Positions 35,413 to 44,371 of a DNA stretch of 64,000 nucleotides are shown here, one piece after another (the stretch's first letter is position 1; each line of letters begins with the position of its first letter). The notes under the pieces are model-generated. The model was given only the letters and a program-made list of their open reading frames with translations. It did not search any database and was not told the DNA's origin. A program made the translations under genes and the position numbers. The DNA is taken from NCBI RefSeq assembly GCF_000478585.1, contig NZ_ARWI01000001.1, positions 496,001 to 560,000 of the forward strand, given 5' to 3'. The DNA comes from Thiomicrorhabdus sp. Kp2. Lineage in GTDB: Bacteria; Pseudomonadota; Gammaproteobacteria; Thiomicrospirales; Thiomicrospiraceae.

Positions 35413-35751
35413 ATGAAATTAATCAAAGCGGTCATAAATCCTTACAAGCTTGACAGTGTGCGCGAAGCTCTTTCTGAATTTGGAGCGTTTGGACTCACTG
35501 TTACAGAAGCAAAAGGTTATGGTCGTCAAAAAGGTCAGCAAGAAATATATCGAGGAGCGGAGTATCAAATCTCTTTTGTCCCAAAGGTATTACTAGAAAT
35601 TGCTGTATCAGATGACGTTTTATCAGATGTTATTGATGTCATTGTGAACAATGCTAAAACTGGAAAAATTGGTGATGGAAAAATCTTTGTTTTGCCATTA
35701 GAAGAGGCCGTACGAATCCGTACCGATGAAACTGGTGAAATTGCATTATGA
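35413..35751 (+). CDS. glnK: PII nitrogen-regulatory protein (GlnK)
   Basis: Trimeric signal protein reading 2-oxoglutarate and ATP/ADP, which blocks AmtB when nitrogen is ample. 112 residues. Seen: T-loop EIYRGAEYQISF with Tyr51 for uridylylation, and the C-terminal signature KTGKIGDGKIFV. Together with amtB downstream it forms the classic glnK-amtB pair, so GlnK rather than GlnB is inferred. Confidence 0.94.
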   Translation: MKLIKAVINPYKLDSVREALSEFGAFGLTVTEAKGYGRQKGQQEIYRGAEYQISFVPKVLLEIAVSDDVLSDVIDVIVNNAKTGKIGDGKIFVLPLEEAVRIRTDETGEIAL

Positions 35752-35820
35752 GACTTTTGCAAGAGATGTCCGCACAAATAAAAATGTTTAATATTCGCCT
35801 GACTTTCGTTAAAAACCTTT

Positions 35821-35838
35821 CTAATAGCCAGCTATTAG
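35821..35838. other. inverted repeat between glnK and amtB
   Basis: CTAATAG (35821-35827) and CTATTAG (35832-35838) separated by 4 nt could form a small hairpin in the 221-bp glnK-amtB gap, perhaps lowering readthrough or setting mRNA ends. No T-run. The short open frame across this gap has no gene features. Confidence 0.35.
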
Positions 35839-35972
35839 CCAAACATTATTACTCAATCGAAAAGCTTGACACCCTAAAAGGTCGTTCAAAAATCAGACAA
35901 ATTTTTTCTCATTTTTCACCTGCGCACTTCTCATGCAAAGGCCTTCTTATCGTTTTTTAAATGGAGTAGATT

Positions 35973-37223
35973 ATGGAAGGAAATTATTTACAACTATCCT
36001 ATGCTTTGGATACGTTTTATTTTTTAATGAGTGCTGTGCTCGTCATGTGGATGGCCGCTGGTTTTGCGATGTTAGAGGCTGGCTTAGTTCGAAGTAAAAA
36101 CACAGTCGAAATCTTAACTAAAAATGCTTTGTTATATAGTGTCGCTTGTACGATGTATTTAATCGTTGGTTATAACGTCATGTACCCTGGCGATCCAATC
36201 AGTGCTTACTTACCAAACCTTAGCTTTTTATTAGGTATGGATAATACGGTTGAAGCGGTTATTGCTGGTGGCGATGATGCACCGTACTATTCAACCATGT
36301 CTGATTTTATTTTCCAGGCTGTGTTTGCTGCTGCCACCATGTCAATTGTGTCTGGTGCCATTGCTGAGCGAATGAAACTTTGGCCATTTTTGGTTTTTGC
36401 AGTGGTTATGACTGCATTTATTTATCCTGTTGAAGGTTACTGGAAATGGGGTGGCGGTTGGTTAGACCAACTTGGCTTCCAAGACTTTGCAGGTTCTGTT
36501 GTGGTTCATATGGCGGGTGCTGCTGCAGCCTTAGCCGCTGTGATTATGGTTGGTGCTCGTAAAGGAAAATATGGTCCAAATGGTGAAGTTCACCCTATTC
36601 CTGGTGCAAACCTACCGATGGCAACATTGGGTATGTTCATTCTTTGGATGGGTTGGTTTGGATTCAACGGTGGTTCAGAGCTTATGGTTTCAAACGTTGA
36701 CGAAGCAAATGCAGTTGCTGCAATCTTTGTTAACACCAATGCGGCGGCTGCTGCAGGTATGATTGCTGCTGCATTACTGAGTAAGTTCATGTTTGGTAAA
36801 ACGGATTTAACTATGGTTTTAAACGGTGCTTTAGCTGGTTTAGTATCCATTACGGCTGAACCACTTGCGCCAACACCAGGCCTGGCAATGTTAATTGGCG
36901 CTGTTGGTGGTGTCATTGTTGTTTTATCCGTTATTGCTCTAGACAAGCTAAAACTTGATGATCCTGTGGGTGCAATCTCTGTTCACGGTACTGCTGGTAT
37001 CTGGGGTATTTTTGCAGTATTGTTCAGTAACTCTGATGCTACCTTTATGGGTCAGTTAATTGGTACTGTGGCAACCTTTGCTTGGATGTTCCTTGCTTCA
37101 ATCATTGTTTTATTCATTATTGATAAAACAATGGGTCTTCGTCCTACTGAAGAAGAAGAACTTGAAGGTATGGATGTTAAAGAGTGTGGTATGGAAGCGT
37201 ACCCAGAGTTTGACCACAAGTAA
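35973..37223 (+). CDS. amtB: ammonium (and methylammonium) transporter AmtB
   Basis: Trimeric inner-membrane channel of the Amt family. 416 residues, about 11 hydrophobic helices. Seen: MLEAGLVRSKNT, DFAGSVVVHMAGAAAAL with the first channel histidine, and DDPVGAISVHGTAGIWG with the second. Amt proteins also carry methylammonium, which is notable because the methylamine operon lies 1.5 kb away; AmtB may be its uptake route (inference). CAGGCCTG at 36877-36884 reads PGL. Confidence 0.94.
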   Translation: MEGNYLQLSYALDTFYFLMSAVLVMWMAAGFAMLEAGLVRSKNTVEILTKNALLYSVACTMYLIVGYNVMYPGDPISAYLPNLSFLLGMDNTVEAVIAGGDDAPYYSTMSDFIFQAVFAAATMSIVSGAIAERMKLWPFLVFAVVMTAFIYPVEGYWKWGGGWLDQLGFQDFAGSVVVHMAGAAAALAAVIMVGARKGKYGPNGEVHPIPGANLPMATLGMFILWMGWFGFNGGSELMVSNVDEANAVAAIFVNTNAAAAAGMIAAALLSKFMFGKTDLTMVLNGALAGLVSITAEPLAPTPGLAMLIGAVGGVIVVLSVIALDKLKLDDPVGAISVHGTAGIWGIFAVLFSNSDATFMGQLIGTVATFAWMFLASIIVLFIIDKTMGLRPTEEEELEGMDVKECGMEAYPEFDHK

Positions 37224-37264
37224 TTAATCAAAATTTAACGCTTCTTTTTAAAAGCCTTAAATTT

Positions 37265-37294
37265 AAAACCGCAGTTAATCCTGCGGTTTTTTTA
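37265..37294 (+). terminator. amtB terminator
   Basis: AAAACCGCAG (37265-37274) and CTGCGGTTTT (37281-37290) form a perfect 10-bp stem, 6-nt loop, ending in a T-run. Confidence 0.9.
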
Positions 37295-37347
37295 TGTCTG
37301 CTGTTGGCTCTTTACTTAAAACTACCCAACAATATAGGTGAAATATT

Positions 37348-37806
37348 ATGAAACAAATTACATACTCTACACGCCAGGCAAAACTCTCTGATTTAGCGTC
37401 TTTAATCAATCTGCTAGAGATACTTTTTAGTATTGAAGAAGATTTTGAGTTCAACCCTTCTCATCATAAAAAAGCGCTCACCAATATCATTACCAATATT
37501 GATTGCTGTTGCATGGTGGCCACCAACACTGAGAAGGAAGTAATAGGAATGTGTTGTGCCCAATGGGTGTACTCTACCGCGAGTGGGCAAAAATCTGCTT
37601 GGCTAGAAGATATGGTGATTGCACCTCAACACCAAAATAGAGGGATTGGTAAACAATTGATTGAAGCGACCCAAAATTGGGCGTTAAAACAGGGTTGTAA
37701 TCGAATTCAGTTGGTATATGACTTAGCTAATCAACCTGCGATTGAATTTTATAAAAAAGGGAATTTTAATCAAACTCAGCTGGGTGTTTTTAGCAAACCT
37801 TTATAG
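37348..37806 (+). CDS. GNAT-family N-acetyltransferase
   Basis: Acetyl-CoA dependent acetyltransferase, 152 residues. Seen: motif A as LEDMVIAPQHQNRGIGKQLI with the acetyl-CoA loop QNRGIG, and the C-terminal GCNRIQLVYDLANQPAIEFYKKGNF. The substrate is not deducible. It stands alone between amtB and a convergent amidotransferase gene. The start has a weak AGGTG upstream. Confidence 0.85.
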   Translation: MKQITYSTRQAKLSDLASLINLLEILFSIEEDFEFNPSHHKKALTNIITNIDCCCMVATNTEKEVIGMCCAQWVYSTASGQKSAWLEDMVIAPQHQNRGIGKQLIEATQNWALKQGCNRIQLVYDLANQPAIEFYKKGNFNQTQLGVFSKPL

Positions 37807-37886
37807 GGTTTTTAGTTATAGTTTTTTTAGCTCTATTTTTTTAGTTTACAGCTTCTTAGATAAATAATAGCCCAGTTGAAGGCTAA

Positions 37887-38576
37887 TTAATTTTTAGTCG
37901 TAATAAACTCAAGCATTTTTTCAAGTTGAATTTGTGCCTGTGCAATTTTTTCTTCTGCACCTGTAAGCATTTGTTCTGGCGTTTGTACAAAATCGCCTTG
38001 AGTCATCTGTTCACCAATTTCATCTATCCAGTCTTGAATGATTTCAGCTGTCACTTCTGGATGACATTGCAAGCCAATCACTTTATCACCATACTGAAAA
38101 CCTTGATTTTGACAGGCCTGGCTTTTAATTAATGGTTCTGCGCCCTTTGGTAAAGCAAAGGTTTCACTATGCCAGTTGAAGATGGGTATTTGATTAGGAA
38201 ACTGAAATAAATTTTTATTTGAAGTATTGTTAGAAACCGTATGCCAGCCAATTTCAGTTTCTCTATTTAAGGTTACAGCCGCACCCAAAGCATTAGCAAT
38301 AAGTTGCCCGCCTAAACAAAGACCTAAAATTGGCATATTTAACGAGAGTGCTTCTTTAACAAATTGTTTCTCAGGAACCAACCAGGGATATATCTGCTCA
38401 TCATTTACACTCATTGGACCGCCCAATAAAACAATTAAATCAAATGCTTTAGGGTCTGGAAAAACCGCTGATTCGTATAAATTAAGATAGACAATTTCAG
38501 CCTGTTTTCTTTGCAGCCAAGCGGCCATATTCCCCTCTCTTTCAAAAGGGGCATGTTTAACAATTAAAACCTTCAC
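37887..38576 (-). CDS. class I glutamine amidotransferase-like protein
   Basis: Triad glutaminase fold related to the GMP synthase amidotransferase domain. 229 residues, stand-alone. Seen: nucleophile Cys87 in LGLCLGGQLIAN and the His/Glu of LQCHPEVT. Such proteins hydrolyse glutamine or gamma-glutamyl compounds. Being next to a pathway built on gamma-glutamylmethylamide, a side role on that substrate is conceivable, but nothing in the sequence shows it. 130 bp separate it from folD. Confidence 0.85.
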   Translation of the reverse strand: MKVLIVKHAPFEREGNMAAWLQRKQAEIVYLNLYESAVFPDPKAFDLIVLLGGPMSVNDEQIYPWLVPEKQFVKEALSLNMPILGLCLGGQLIANALGAAVTLNRETEIGWHTVSNNTSNKNLFQFPNQIPIFNWHSETFALPKGAEPLIKSQACQNQGFQYGDKVIGLQCHPEVTAEIIQDWIDEIGEQMTQGDFVQTPEQMLTGAEEKIAQAQIQLEKMLEFITTKN

Positions 38577-38706
38577 AAACTCGCCTTATTTTTCATAAAT
38601 TTTATAGCTAAACGCAGAAAAGCCGCATTCAAAATGAAATACAGCTTATTAAAAAACGACACAAATTGGTAATAACCAACGACAAACAGCGTAGATTTAC
38701 TTGAGT

Positions 38707-39561
38707 TTACCCTCCTTGACGTCGTTCACATGATTTAAGAGTGTTTTCCAGCAAAGTGGCGATAGTCATTGGACCAACACCTCCAGGAACAGGCGTAACA
38801 TACCCTGCTACATTCATCGCATTTTTATCCACATCGCCCATTAAAGAACCATCCTCTAAACGATTGATACCCACATCTAAGACAATGGCACCTGGTTTAA
38901 TCCAATCTGCTGGAATAAAATTAGGCTTACCCACTGCGGTCACTAAAATATCAGCCATGCCTACATGCACTTTTAAATCTTCTGTAAAACGATGACAAAC
39001 CGTGGTGGTCGCCCCCGCTAACAAAAGCTCTAATGACATAGGTCGCCCTACAATATTAGAAGCACCAACAATCACCGCATGTTTACCTTTAGCAGACAAG
39101 CCGTAATGGTTTAATAAACTCATACAGCCAAATGGCGTACAAGGTCTTAAAGTTGGCATACGTACGGTTAAGCGTCCAATATTATAGGGATGAAAACCAT
39201 CCACATCTTTATCAGGGTGTATGGCTTCAATCACAGTTTCCGTGTCAATATGATCTGGTAGTGGTAATTGAACCAATATGCCATCAATAGAAGAATCTTC
39301 ATTTAATTGGCTAATTAAATCCAATAACTCTGTTTGGGTTGCGGTATTTGGCCAATGCCAAGCCTTAGAGACCAAGCCTGCTTGTTCACAGGCACGCTTT
39401 TTACTGTTTACATAAACAGCAGAAGCGGGATCTTCTCCAATTAAAATTACCGCTAATCCAGGCGCTCTTAACCCCTGAGACTTGCGCATTTCAACTAAAT
39501 TTTTAACCTTTTCTCTAATCGACTTAGCAACCAATTTACCGTCAATAATTTGTGCAGACAT
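38707..39561 (-). CDS. folD: methylenetetrahydrofolate dehydrogenase/cyclohydrolase FolD
   Basis: Bifunctional enzyme oxidising methylene-THF to formyl-THF. 284 residues. Seen: [13 protein letters not shown] with catalytic Lys, [17 protein letters not shown] and [11 protein letters not shown], and [12 protein letters not shown]. Last gene of the methylamine operon. Methylene-THF is the product of N-methylglutamate dehydrogenase and PurU at the other end releases formate from formyl-THF, so this copy probably serves C1 dissimilation. Confidence 0.95.
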   Translation of the reverse strand: MSAQIIDGKLVAKSIREKVKNLVEMRKSQGLRAPGLAVILIGEDPASAVYVNSKKRACEQAGLVSKAWHWPNTATQTELLDLISQLNEDSSIDGILVQLPLPDHIDTETVIEAIHPDKDVDGFHPYNIGRLTVRMPTLRPCTPFGCMSLLNHYGLSAKGKHAVIVGASNIVGRPMSLELLLAGATTTVCHRFTEDLKVHVGMADILVTAVGKPNFIPADWIKPGAIVLDVGINRLEDGSLMGDVDKNAMNVAGYVTPVPGGVGPMTIATLLENTLKSCERRQGG

Positions 39562-39565
39562 AATC

Positions 39566-40891
39566 TTATGAATACCCTTTTTTACCTGGAATCCAATCTG
39601 TACCTGCTAAAGGAACACCTGCCATAGCCGCCGCTTCAACATTTAAGGCAACCAAATCTTCAGGCTCAAGATTGTGCAAATGAGATTTACCACACGCTCT
39701 CGCTAGAGTTTGAGCTTCTAAGGTTAATACGTGTAAATAATTGGCTAAACGACGTCCAGCATCTTCAGGATCTAAACGTGCAGCTAAATCTTCATCTTGG
39801 GTTGAGATACCCGCTGGGCATTTACCTTCATGATAGTCATCGTAATAACCCGCTGCAGAACCAATTTTTTTGTATTCTTCATCCCATTTAGGGTGGTTAC
39901 AGCCCAACGCAACCAGCGCGGCTGTACCAATAGCTACTGCATCAGCGCCCAATGCCATACACTTAGCGACATCGGCACCACTACGAATACCACCCGAAAC
40001 AATTAACTGTACTTTACGGTGCATACCCATCTCTTGCAATGCACGTACCGCTTGTGGCAGTGCAGCCATAGTTGGGATACCAACGTGTTCAATAAATACG
40101 TCTTGGGTTGCTGCTGTACCACCTTGCATACCATCTAATACAATGACATCTGCCCCAGCTTTTACCGCAAGTTTTACATCATAATAAGTACGCGTTGCAC
40201 CAATCTTGATGTAAATAGGTACCTCCCAATCGGTGATTTCACGCAATTCTTGAATTTTAATGGCTAAGTCATCTGGTCCAGTCCAGTCAGGGTGACGACA
40301 AGCACTACGTTGGTCAATCCCTTTTGGTAGGTTACGCATATAAGCGACTCGGTCAGAAATCTTTTGACCTAATAACATACCACCACCACCTGGTTTTGCG
40401 CCTTGTCCAAGTACCACCTCAATGGCATCCGCTTTTCTTAAGTCATCAGGATTCATGCCGTAACGAGAAGGTAAATACTGATACACAAGCGTTTTTGATG
40501 TTTTACGCTCTTCAGGTGTCATACCACCATCACCTGATGTGGTTGACGTACCTGCAATGTTTGCTCCGCGACCTAATGCTTCTTTAGCATTAGCCGATAG
40601 AGCACCAAAACTCATACCTGCAATGGTTACAACCGTATCTAATTTGATTGGCTTTTTAGCAAAACGGGTTCCTAAAGTGACATCCGTTCCACATTTTTCA
40701 CGATACCCTTCTAGTGGGTAGCGTGACATACTTGCACCTAAAAACAGTAAATCATCAAAATGCGGTACTTTTCTTTTAGCACCAAAACCACGAATATCAT
40801 AAATCCCTGTATCTGCGGCACGTTGAATTTCATTAATCACATCTCGGCTAAAGGTGGCCGATTCTCTCAAACCTGGTTGTTTATCAGTCAT
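39566..40891 (-). CDS. mgsC: N-methylglutamate synthase subunit C (GlxD/GltB FMN domain)
   Basis: FMN and Fe-S domain of glutamate synthase type as a separate protein. 441 residues. Seen: [51 protein letters not shown], and [20 protein letters not shown], core glutamate-synthase segments. With MgsA and MgsB it turns gamma-glutamylmethylamide and 2-oxoglutarate into N-methylglutamate. Operon neighbours decide between GlxD and MgsC naming. Confidence 0.9.
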   Translation of the reverse strand: MTDKQPGLRESATFSRDVINEIQRAADTGIYDIRGFGAKRKVPHFDDLLFLGASMSRYPLEGYREKCGTDVTLGTRFAKKPIKLDTVVTIAGMSFGALSANAKEALGRGANIAGTSTTSGDGGMTPEERKTSKTLVYQYLPSRYGMNPDDLRKADAIEVVLGQGAKPGGGGMLLGQKISDRVAYMRNLPKGIDQRSACRHPDWTGPDDLAIKIQELREITDWEVPIYIKIGATRTYYDVKLAVKAGADVIVLDGMQGGTAATQDVFIEHVGIPTMAALPQAVRALQEMGMHRKVQLIVSGGIRSGADVAKCMALGADAVAIGTAALVALGCNHPKWDEEYKKIGSAAGYYDDYHEGKCPAGISTQDEDLAARLDPEDAGRRLANYLHVLTLEAQTLARACGKSHLHNLEPEDLVALNVEAAAMAGVPLAGTDWIPGKKGYS

Positions 40892-40938
40892 GATAGACTC
40901 CTTATTCTTTGTATTTAGTTTGCCACTTGGTTTGCTAA

Positions 40939-41616
40939 TTAGTACGCCGAGGCATTATCAACTTTAAAAGTATAGAGCTGACGAGCAGATCCATAACGAG
41001 TAAAGTCTTCAGGCTTATCATCAAAACCTGCTTCAGTTAATAAGGCTTGCAGTTCTTCAATATGCTCTGCACGCATCTCTTTTTGAATGCAGTCAGCACC
41101 TAGAGAAGCCACTTTACCTTTTACATATAGATGCGCTTCATAAAGCGAGTCACCCAAGGCTTCACCTGCATCACCACAAACGACCATGCAACCAGACTGC
41201 CCCATAAAAGCACTCATATGGCCAACAGAACCTTTCACAACAATATTGACACCTTTCATGGAAATTCCACATCGCGCTGCGGCATCACCTTCTACAACCA
41301 ATAACCCACCATGTGCTGTTGCAGCGGCTGATTGACTTGCGTTACCTTTTACATGAACCTTTCCTGACATCATGTTTTCTGCTACACCTTGACCAACGTT
41401 ACCGTTAATCGTTACATTAGCAAGTTGGTTCATACCTGCGCAGTAGTAACCTGCATGACCATTCATCTCAACATTAACGGGAACATTAAGCCCAACACAT
41501 AAATTGTGATCACCACTAATACCTTCAACTACAACCGATTCAGTAGACGATTCAGGCAGGTTATGAAGTGCTTGATTTAACTCTCTAACACTCTGTTCTT
41601 TTAGATTGAATTTCAT
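40939..41616 (-). CDS. mgsB: N-methylglutamate synthase subunit B (GXGXG domain, GlxC-like)
   Basis: Stand-alone copy of the C-terminal right-handed beta-helix (GXGXG) domain of glutamate synthase. 225 residues. Seen: repeated turns GHAGYYCAGMNQLANVTING, GNVGQGVAENMMSG, GDAAARCGISMKG. Structural or channel subunit of the N-methylglutamate synthase complex. 30 bp after mgsA. Confidence 0.9.
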   Translation of the reverse strand: MKFNLKEQSVRELNQALHNLPESSTESVVVEGISGDHNLCVGLNVPVNVEMNGHAGYYCAGMNQLANVTINGNVGQGVAENMMSGKVHVKGNASQSAAATAHGGLLVVEGDAAARCGISMKGVNIVVKGSVGHMSAFMGQSGCMVVCGDAGEALGDSLYEAHLYVKGKVASLGADCIQKEMRAEHIEELQALLTEAGFDDKPEDFTRYGSARQLYTFKVDNASAY

Positions 41617-41646
41617 AATATTTCCTTTAACTTAAACCCTAAATGT

Positions 41647-42546
41647 TTACTCTTTACCCCAGTAATACACTCTGCCTGGATCAGGCTCCCAAAGTTTGGC
41701 ATTTTCAATACCTGGTAACGTTGCTAAAGCATGGTATTCAGATGCCATTGCAACGTAATCATCCGTTTCTGCAATAATCGCTGGCTTACAAGCAATAGGG
41801 TCTCTAACAACTGCAAAACCGTCTTTAGTACCAACCGTAAAGGTAAAGAAACCGTCTAAATCATCAATGGCGCTCTCTAATGCTTGCTCAACCGTGTCGC
41901 CTTCTTGCAACCTCCAAGTTAGGTATCCTGCCGCGACTTCAGAGTCATTTTCTGTTTCAAACGTAATGCCTTTGGCTTTTAACTCTTCTCTTAAACGATT
42001 GTGGTTTGAAAGTGAGCCGTTATGCACTAAACATAAATCCATACCCGTGGTAAAAGGGTGAGAGCCTTCCATGCTTACCCCACTTTCGGTTGCCATACGG
42101 GTATGACCAATAATGTGAGAACCTTTCATGCCTTTTAAGTTAAATTTGTTAACAATTTCTTCTGGCAGACCAATAGATTTAAGAATTTCAATGGATAAAC
42201 CCATACTCATAATTTTGACGTCTGGAGCATATTCGCTAATAGCTTCTCTCACTAAAGACTCGTCGCCTTTCATCTTAAATACAGCGGCATTAGCATTATG
42301 CAAAACAGAAACGGCAGTACTAAAATCTTCTTCCAAATGCCCAGCTAAATTGTGCCAAGGGTAGTCTTCATCTTCATGTTGAAGTGTGATTTTCACCATA
42401 CCTTGTTCAACTTCATCACCATAAATAGCAAATCCTGCGCTATCTGGACCACGGTCAGTCATGGCAATTAACATGGGTTCGAACAGTTCACCTAGTTGAT
42501 TTTCCATGCTTTTATTTTTAAGGTATAAACCTACAATTCCGCACAT
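41647..42546 (-). CDS. mgsA: N-methylglutamate synthase subunit A (class II amidotransferase, GlxB-like)
   Basis: Ntn-type glutamine amidotransferase with N-terminal nucleophile Cys2 (MCGIVGLYL) exposed after Met removal. 299 residues. Seen: HTRMATESGV, LVHNGSLSNHNRLRE and ENDSEVAAGYL, the class II active-site region. It would release methylamine from gamma-glutamylmethylamide inside the complex for transfer to 2-oxoglutarate. Between gmaS and mgsB. Confidence 0.9.
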   Translation of the reverse strand: MCGIVGLYLKNKSMENQLGELFEPMLIAMTDRGPDSAGFAIYGDEVEQGMVKITLQHEDEDYPWHNLAGHLEEDFSTAVSVLHNANAAVFKMKGDESLVREAISEYAPDVKIMSMGLSIEILKSIGLPEEIVNKFNLKGMKGSHIIGHTRMATESGVSMEGSHPFTTGMDLCLVHNGSLSNHNRLREELKAKGITFETENDSEVAAGYLTWRLQEGDTVEQALESAIDDLDGFFTFTVGTKDGFAVVRDPIACKPAIIAETDDYVAMASEYHALATLPGIENAKLWEPDPGRVYYWGKE

Positions 42547-42558
42547 AATTTTTTCTCC

Positions 42559-43893
42559 TTAAAAGAATTCCACATAACGGTTAATTTCCCAATCTGAAAC
42601 ATGTCTTTGGTATTCAATCCATTCCATGCGTTTTATATCTATAAATTCTTTAACAAACTCTTCACCAAACTGCTCATGAAACACGGTGCTGTTTTCTAGA
42701 GCAGTTACCGCTTCACCTAATGATTGAGGTAAGGTTTCAATCCCTAAATCGGCAAGTTCTTCTAATGACAATGCGTAGTGATTGATGTTTTTAGGTGTAC
42801 CTGGATCTAACTTTTTCTCTATTCCATCTAATCCAGCGGCAATAATGGCGGCGGTGACTAAATAGCTGTTTGAACTAGAATCAGGAAGTCTGAACTCTAA
42901 ACGACCTTTTGGAATACGTACCATGGCCGTTCGATTGTTATCACCGTAACTAATAAACGCAGGTGCCCATGTAGCTCCAGATAGAGAGCGACCAACAACC
43001 AATCTTTTATATGAGTTAACGGTAGGCGCTGAAAAGGCGCACAATGCTTTAGCATGGTGAATAAGCCCACCCATAAAGTGATAAGCCATTTCAGATAAGC
43101 CAAGATGATTTTTATCGCTATTATCAGCAAATAAGTTAGTACCGTTCTCATCGGTCATAGATAGGTGGTAGTGAAAACCATTACCTGTTCTTGTTGAGCT
43201 TGGTTTAGGCATAAATGAACAGGTCATACCCATATCATTGGCAATTTCGCTACCTGCCATTTTTACAAAGGTAATTCGGTCAGCTGATGTTTTGGCATCG
43301 GTATAGGTGTAGTTAATTTCAAACTGGCCGTTGGCATCTTCATGGTCAATTTGGTAAACATCAAAACCAACCTGTTGTAATGAATCCACAAACTTGTCTA
43401 AAAACTGACGTGAACGAGACATACCTTTGTAGTCATAACATGGTTTTTCTAAGGTATCTGATTCATCAAATGGAATCATTTGCCCTGTTTCGTCTTTTTT
43501 TAATAAGTTAAATTCAGGTTCAATACCCGTATTAAGAGTCCAGCCTTTAGCACTTAATCGTTCAATTTGTTTCAACATTATATGGCGTGAATCAAAAGCA
43601 TAAGGCTCGCCATTTACATGACCTGTACAAGCAACTCGAGCGTAACCAGGTTGCCAAGGCACTAGCGATAATGTGCTTAAATCAGCTTTAGCAATATAAT
43701 CACTTTGATGAGGTTCTAGGCCTAATCCCCAAACCGCAAAGCCTGCAAAACCCGCACCACTATTTACAATGTCTTCTAGACAATGAACAGGAACTGATTT
43801 GGTTTTAGCCACACCATGAATATCAACAAATTGCGCCAAAATAAATTTAACGTCATTCTCTTTAAGTAATTTTTTTGCTTCTTCTAAAGTCAT
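42559..43893 (-). CDS. gmaS: gamma-glutamylmethylamide synthetase (type III glutamine synthetase-like)
   Basis: Joins glutamate and methylamine with ATP, first step of the N-methylglutamate pathway. 444 residues, glutamine synthetase fold. Seen: EPEFNLL metal site, [15 protein letters not shown] and [15 protein letters not shown]. GmaS and GS share these, but this gene is flanked by mgs and mgd genes, as in known methylamine users, which supports GmaS strongly. Confidence 0.92.
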   Translation of the reverse strand: MTLEEAKKLLKENDVKFILAQFVDIHGVAKTKSVPVHCLEDIVNSGAGFAGFAVWGLGLEPHQSDYIAKADLSTLSLVPWQPGYARVACTGHVNGEPYAFDSRHIMLKQIERLSAKGWTLNTGIEPEFNLLKKDETGQMIPFDESDTLEKPCYDYKGMSRSRQFLDKFVDSLQQVGFDVYQIDHEDANGQFEINYTYTDAKTSADRITFVKMAGSEIANDMGMTCSFMPKPSSTRTGNGFHYHLSMTDENGTNLFADNSDKNHLGLSEMAYHFMGGLIHHAKALCAFSAPTVNSYKRLVVGRSLSGATWAPAFISYGDNNRTAMVRIPKGRLEFRLPDSSSNSYLVTAAIIAAGLDGIEKKLDPGTPKNINHYALSLEELADLGIETLPQSLGEAVTALENSTVFHEQFGEEFVKEFIDIKRMEWIEYQRHVSDWEINRYVEFF

Positions 43894-43903
43894 TTGGGCA
43901 CTC

Positions 43904-44371
43904 CTAATTTAAAAATGGGGATGTATGGATCTGTTTTTCTAAGGTTTCAATAAAATACTCACCATAAGTTGGATCACACCCTATCGTGACGGGCTCTCCC
44001 TCTTGTGGTATCAGCATCCAGGCACCAACACCTGCTATTAAAACCATTACAAAATCACCAGGCCTGGCTTGTCTAAAATCAAATACACAGACTTCAGACA
44101 TCAATTTGCGCCAATTACCTGATAAGTTAATCACCACATCCCCTCGTTGGAATGCATACTGTTGAGTTTCAAGTTGATCGTACGAAAAACTTGAAAGATT
44201 AATAAGAATCTCTTCTTGACCAAGATTTGCAACAAACTCACCGTTATTAAGATTGTGATATTTGAAGATTTCTGGGTTTGAGAGTTCAAGTTTTGAAATT
44301 AATTGAGATAAATTTTTACCTCGTAAAACCGTTAAATTTGGCAAAGTCTGCTTTTTTAGTTGAATGCTCAC
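43904..44371 (-). CDS. mgdD: N-methylglutamate dehydrogenase subunit D (sarcosine oxidase gamma-like)
   Basis: Small subunit of the heterotetramer, similar to SoxG. 155 residues. Seen: [15 protein letters not shown] and [15 protein letters not shown]-type ending, weakly conserved as usual for this subunit. The call rests on operon position straight after mgdC (4-bp overlap). CAGGCCTG at 44059-44066 reads RPG. Confidence 0.82.
   Translation of the reverse strand: MSIQLKKQTLPNLTVLRGKNLSQLISKLELSNPEIFKYHNLNNGEFVANLGQEEILINLSSFSYDQLETQQYAFQRGDVVINLSGNWRKLMSEVCVFDFRQARPGDFVMVLIAGVGAWMLIPQEGEPVTIGCDPTYGEYFIETLEKQIHTSPFLN

Noticed and set aside
35748-35960. 70-residue open frame between glnK and amtB
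   Set aside because: No ribosome site, and overlap with the glnK stop and an inverted repeat; composition unlike a real protein.
38121-44058. Absence of CAGGCCTG over 5.9 kb (mgs-gmaS genes), and over 6 kb at 21465-27453, as a sign of recent transfer
   Set aside because: With a mean spacing of 2 kb, two gaps of this size among 32 copies are not surprising. Codon use looks like the neighbours.
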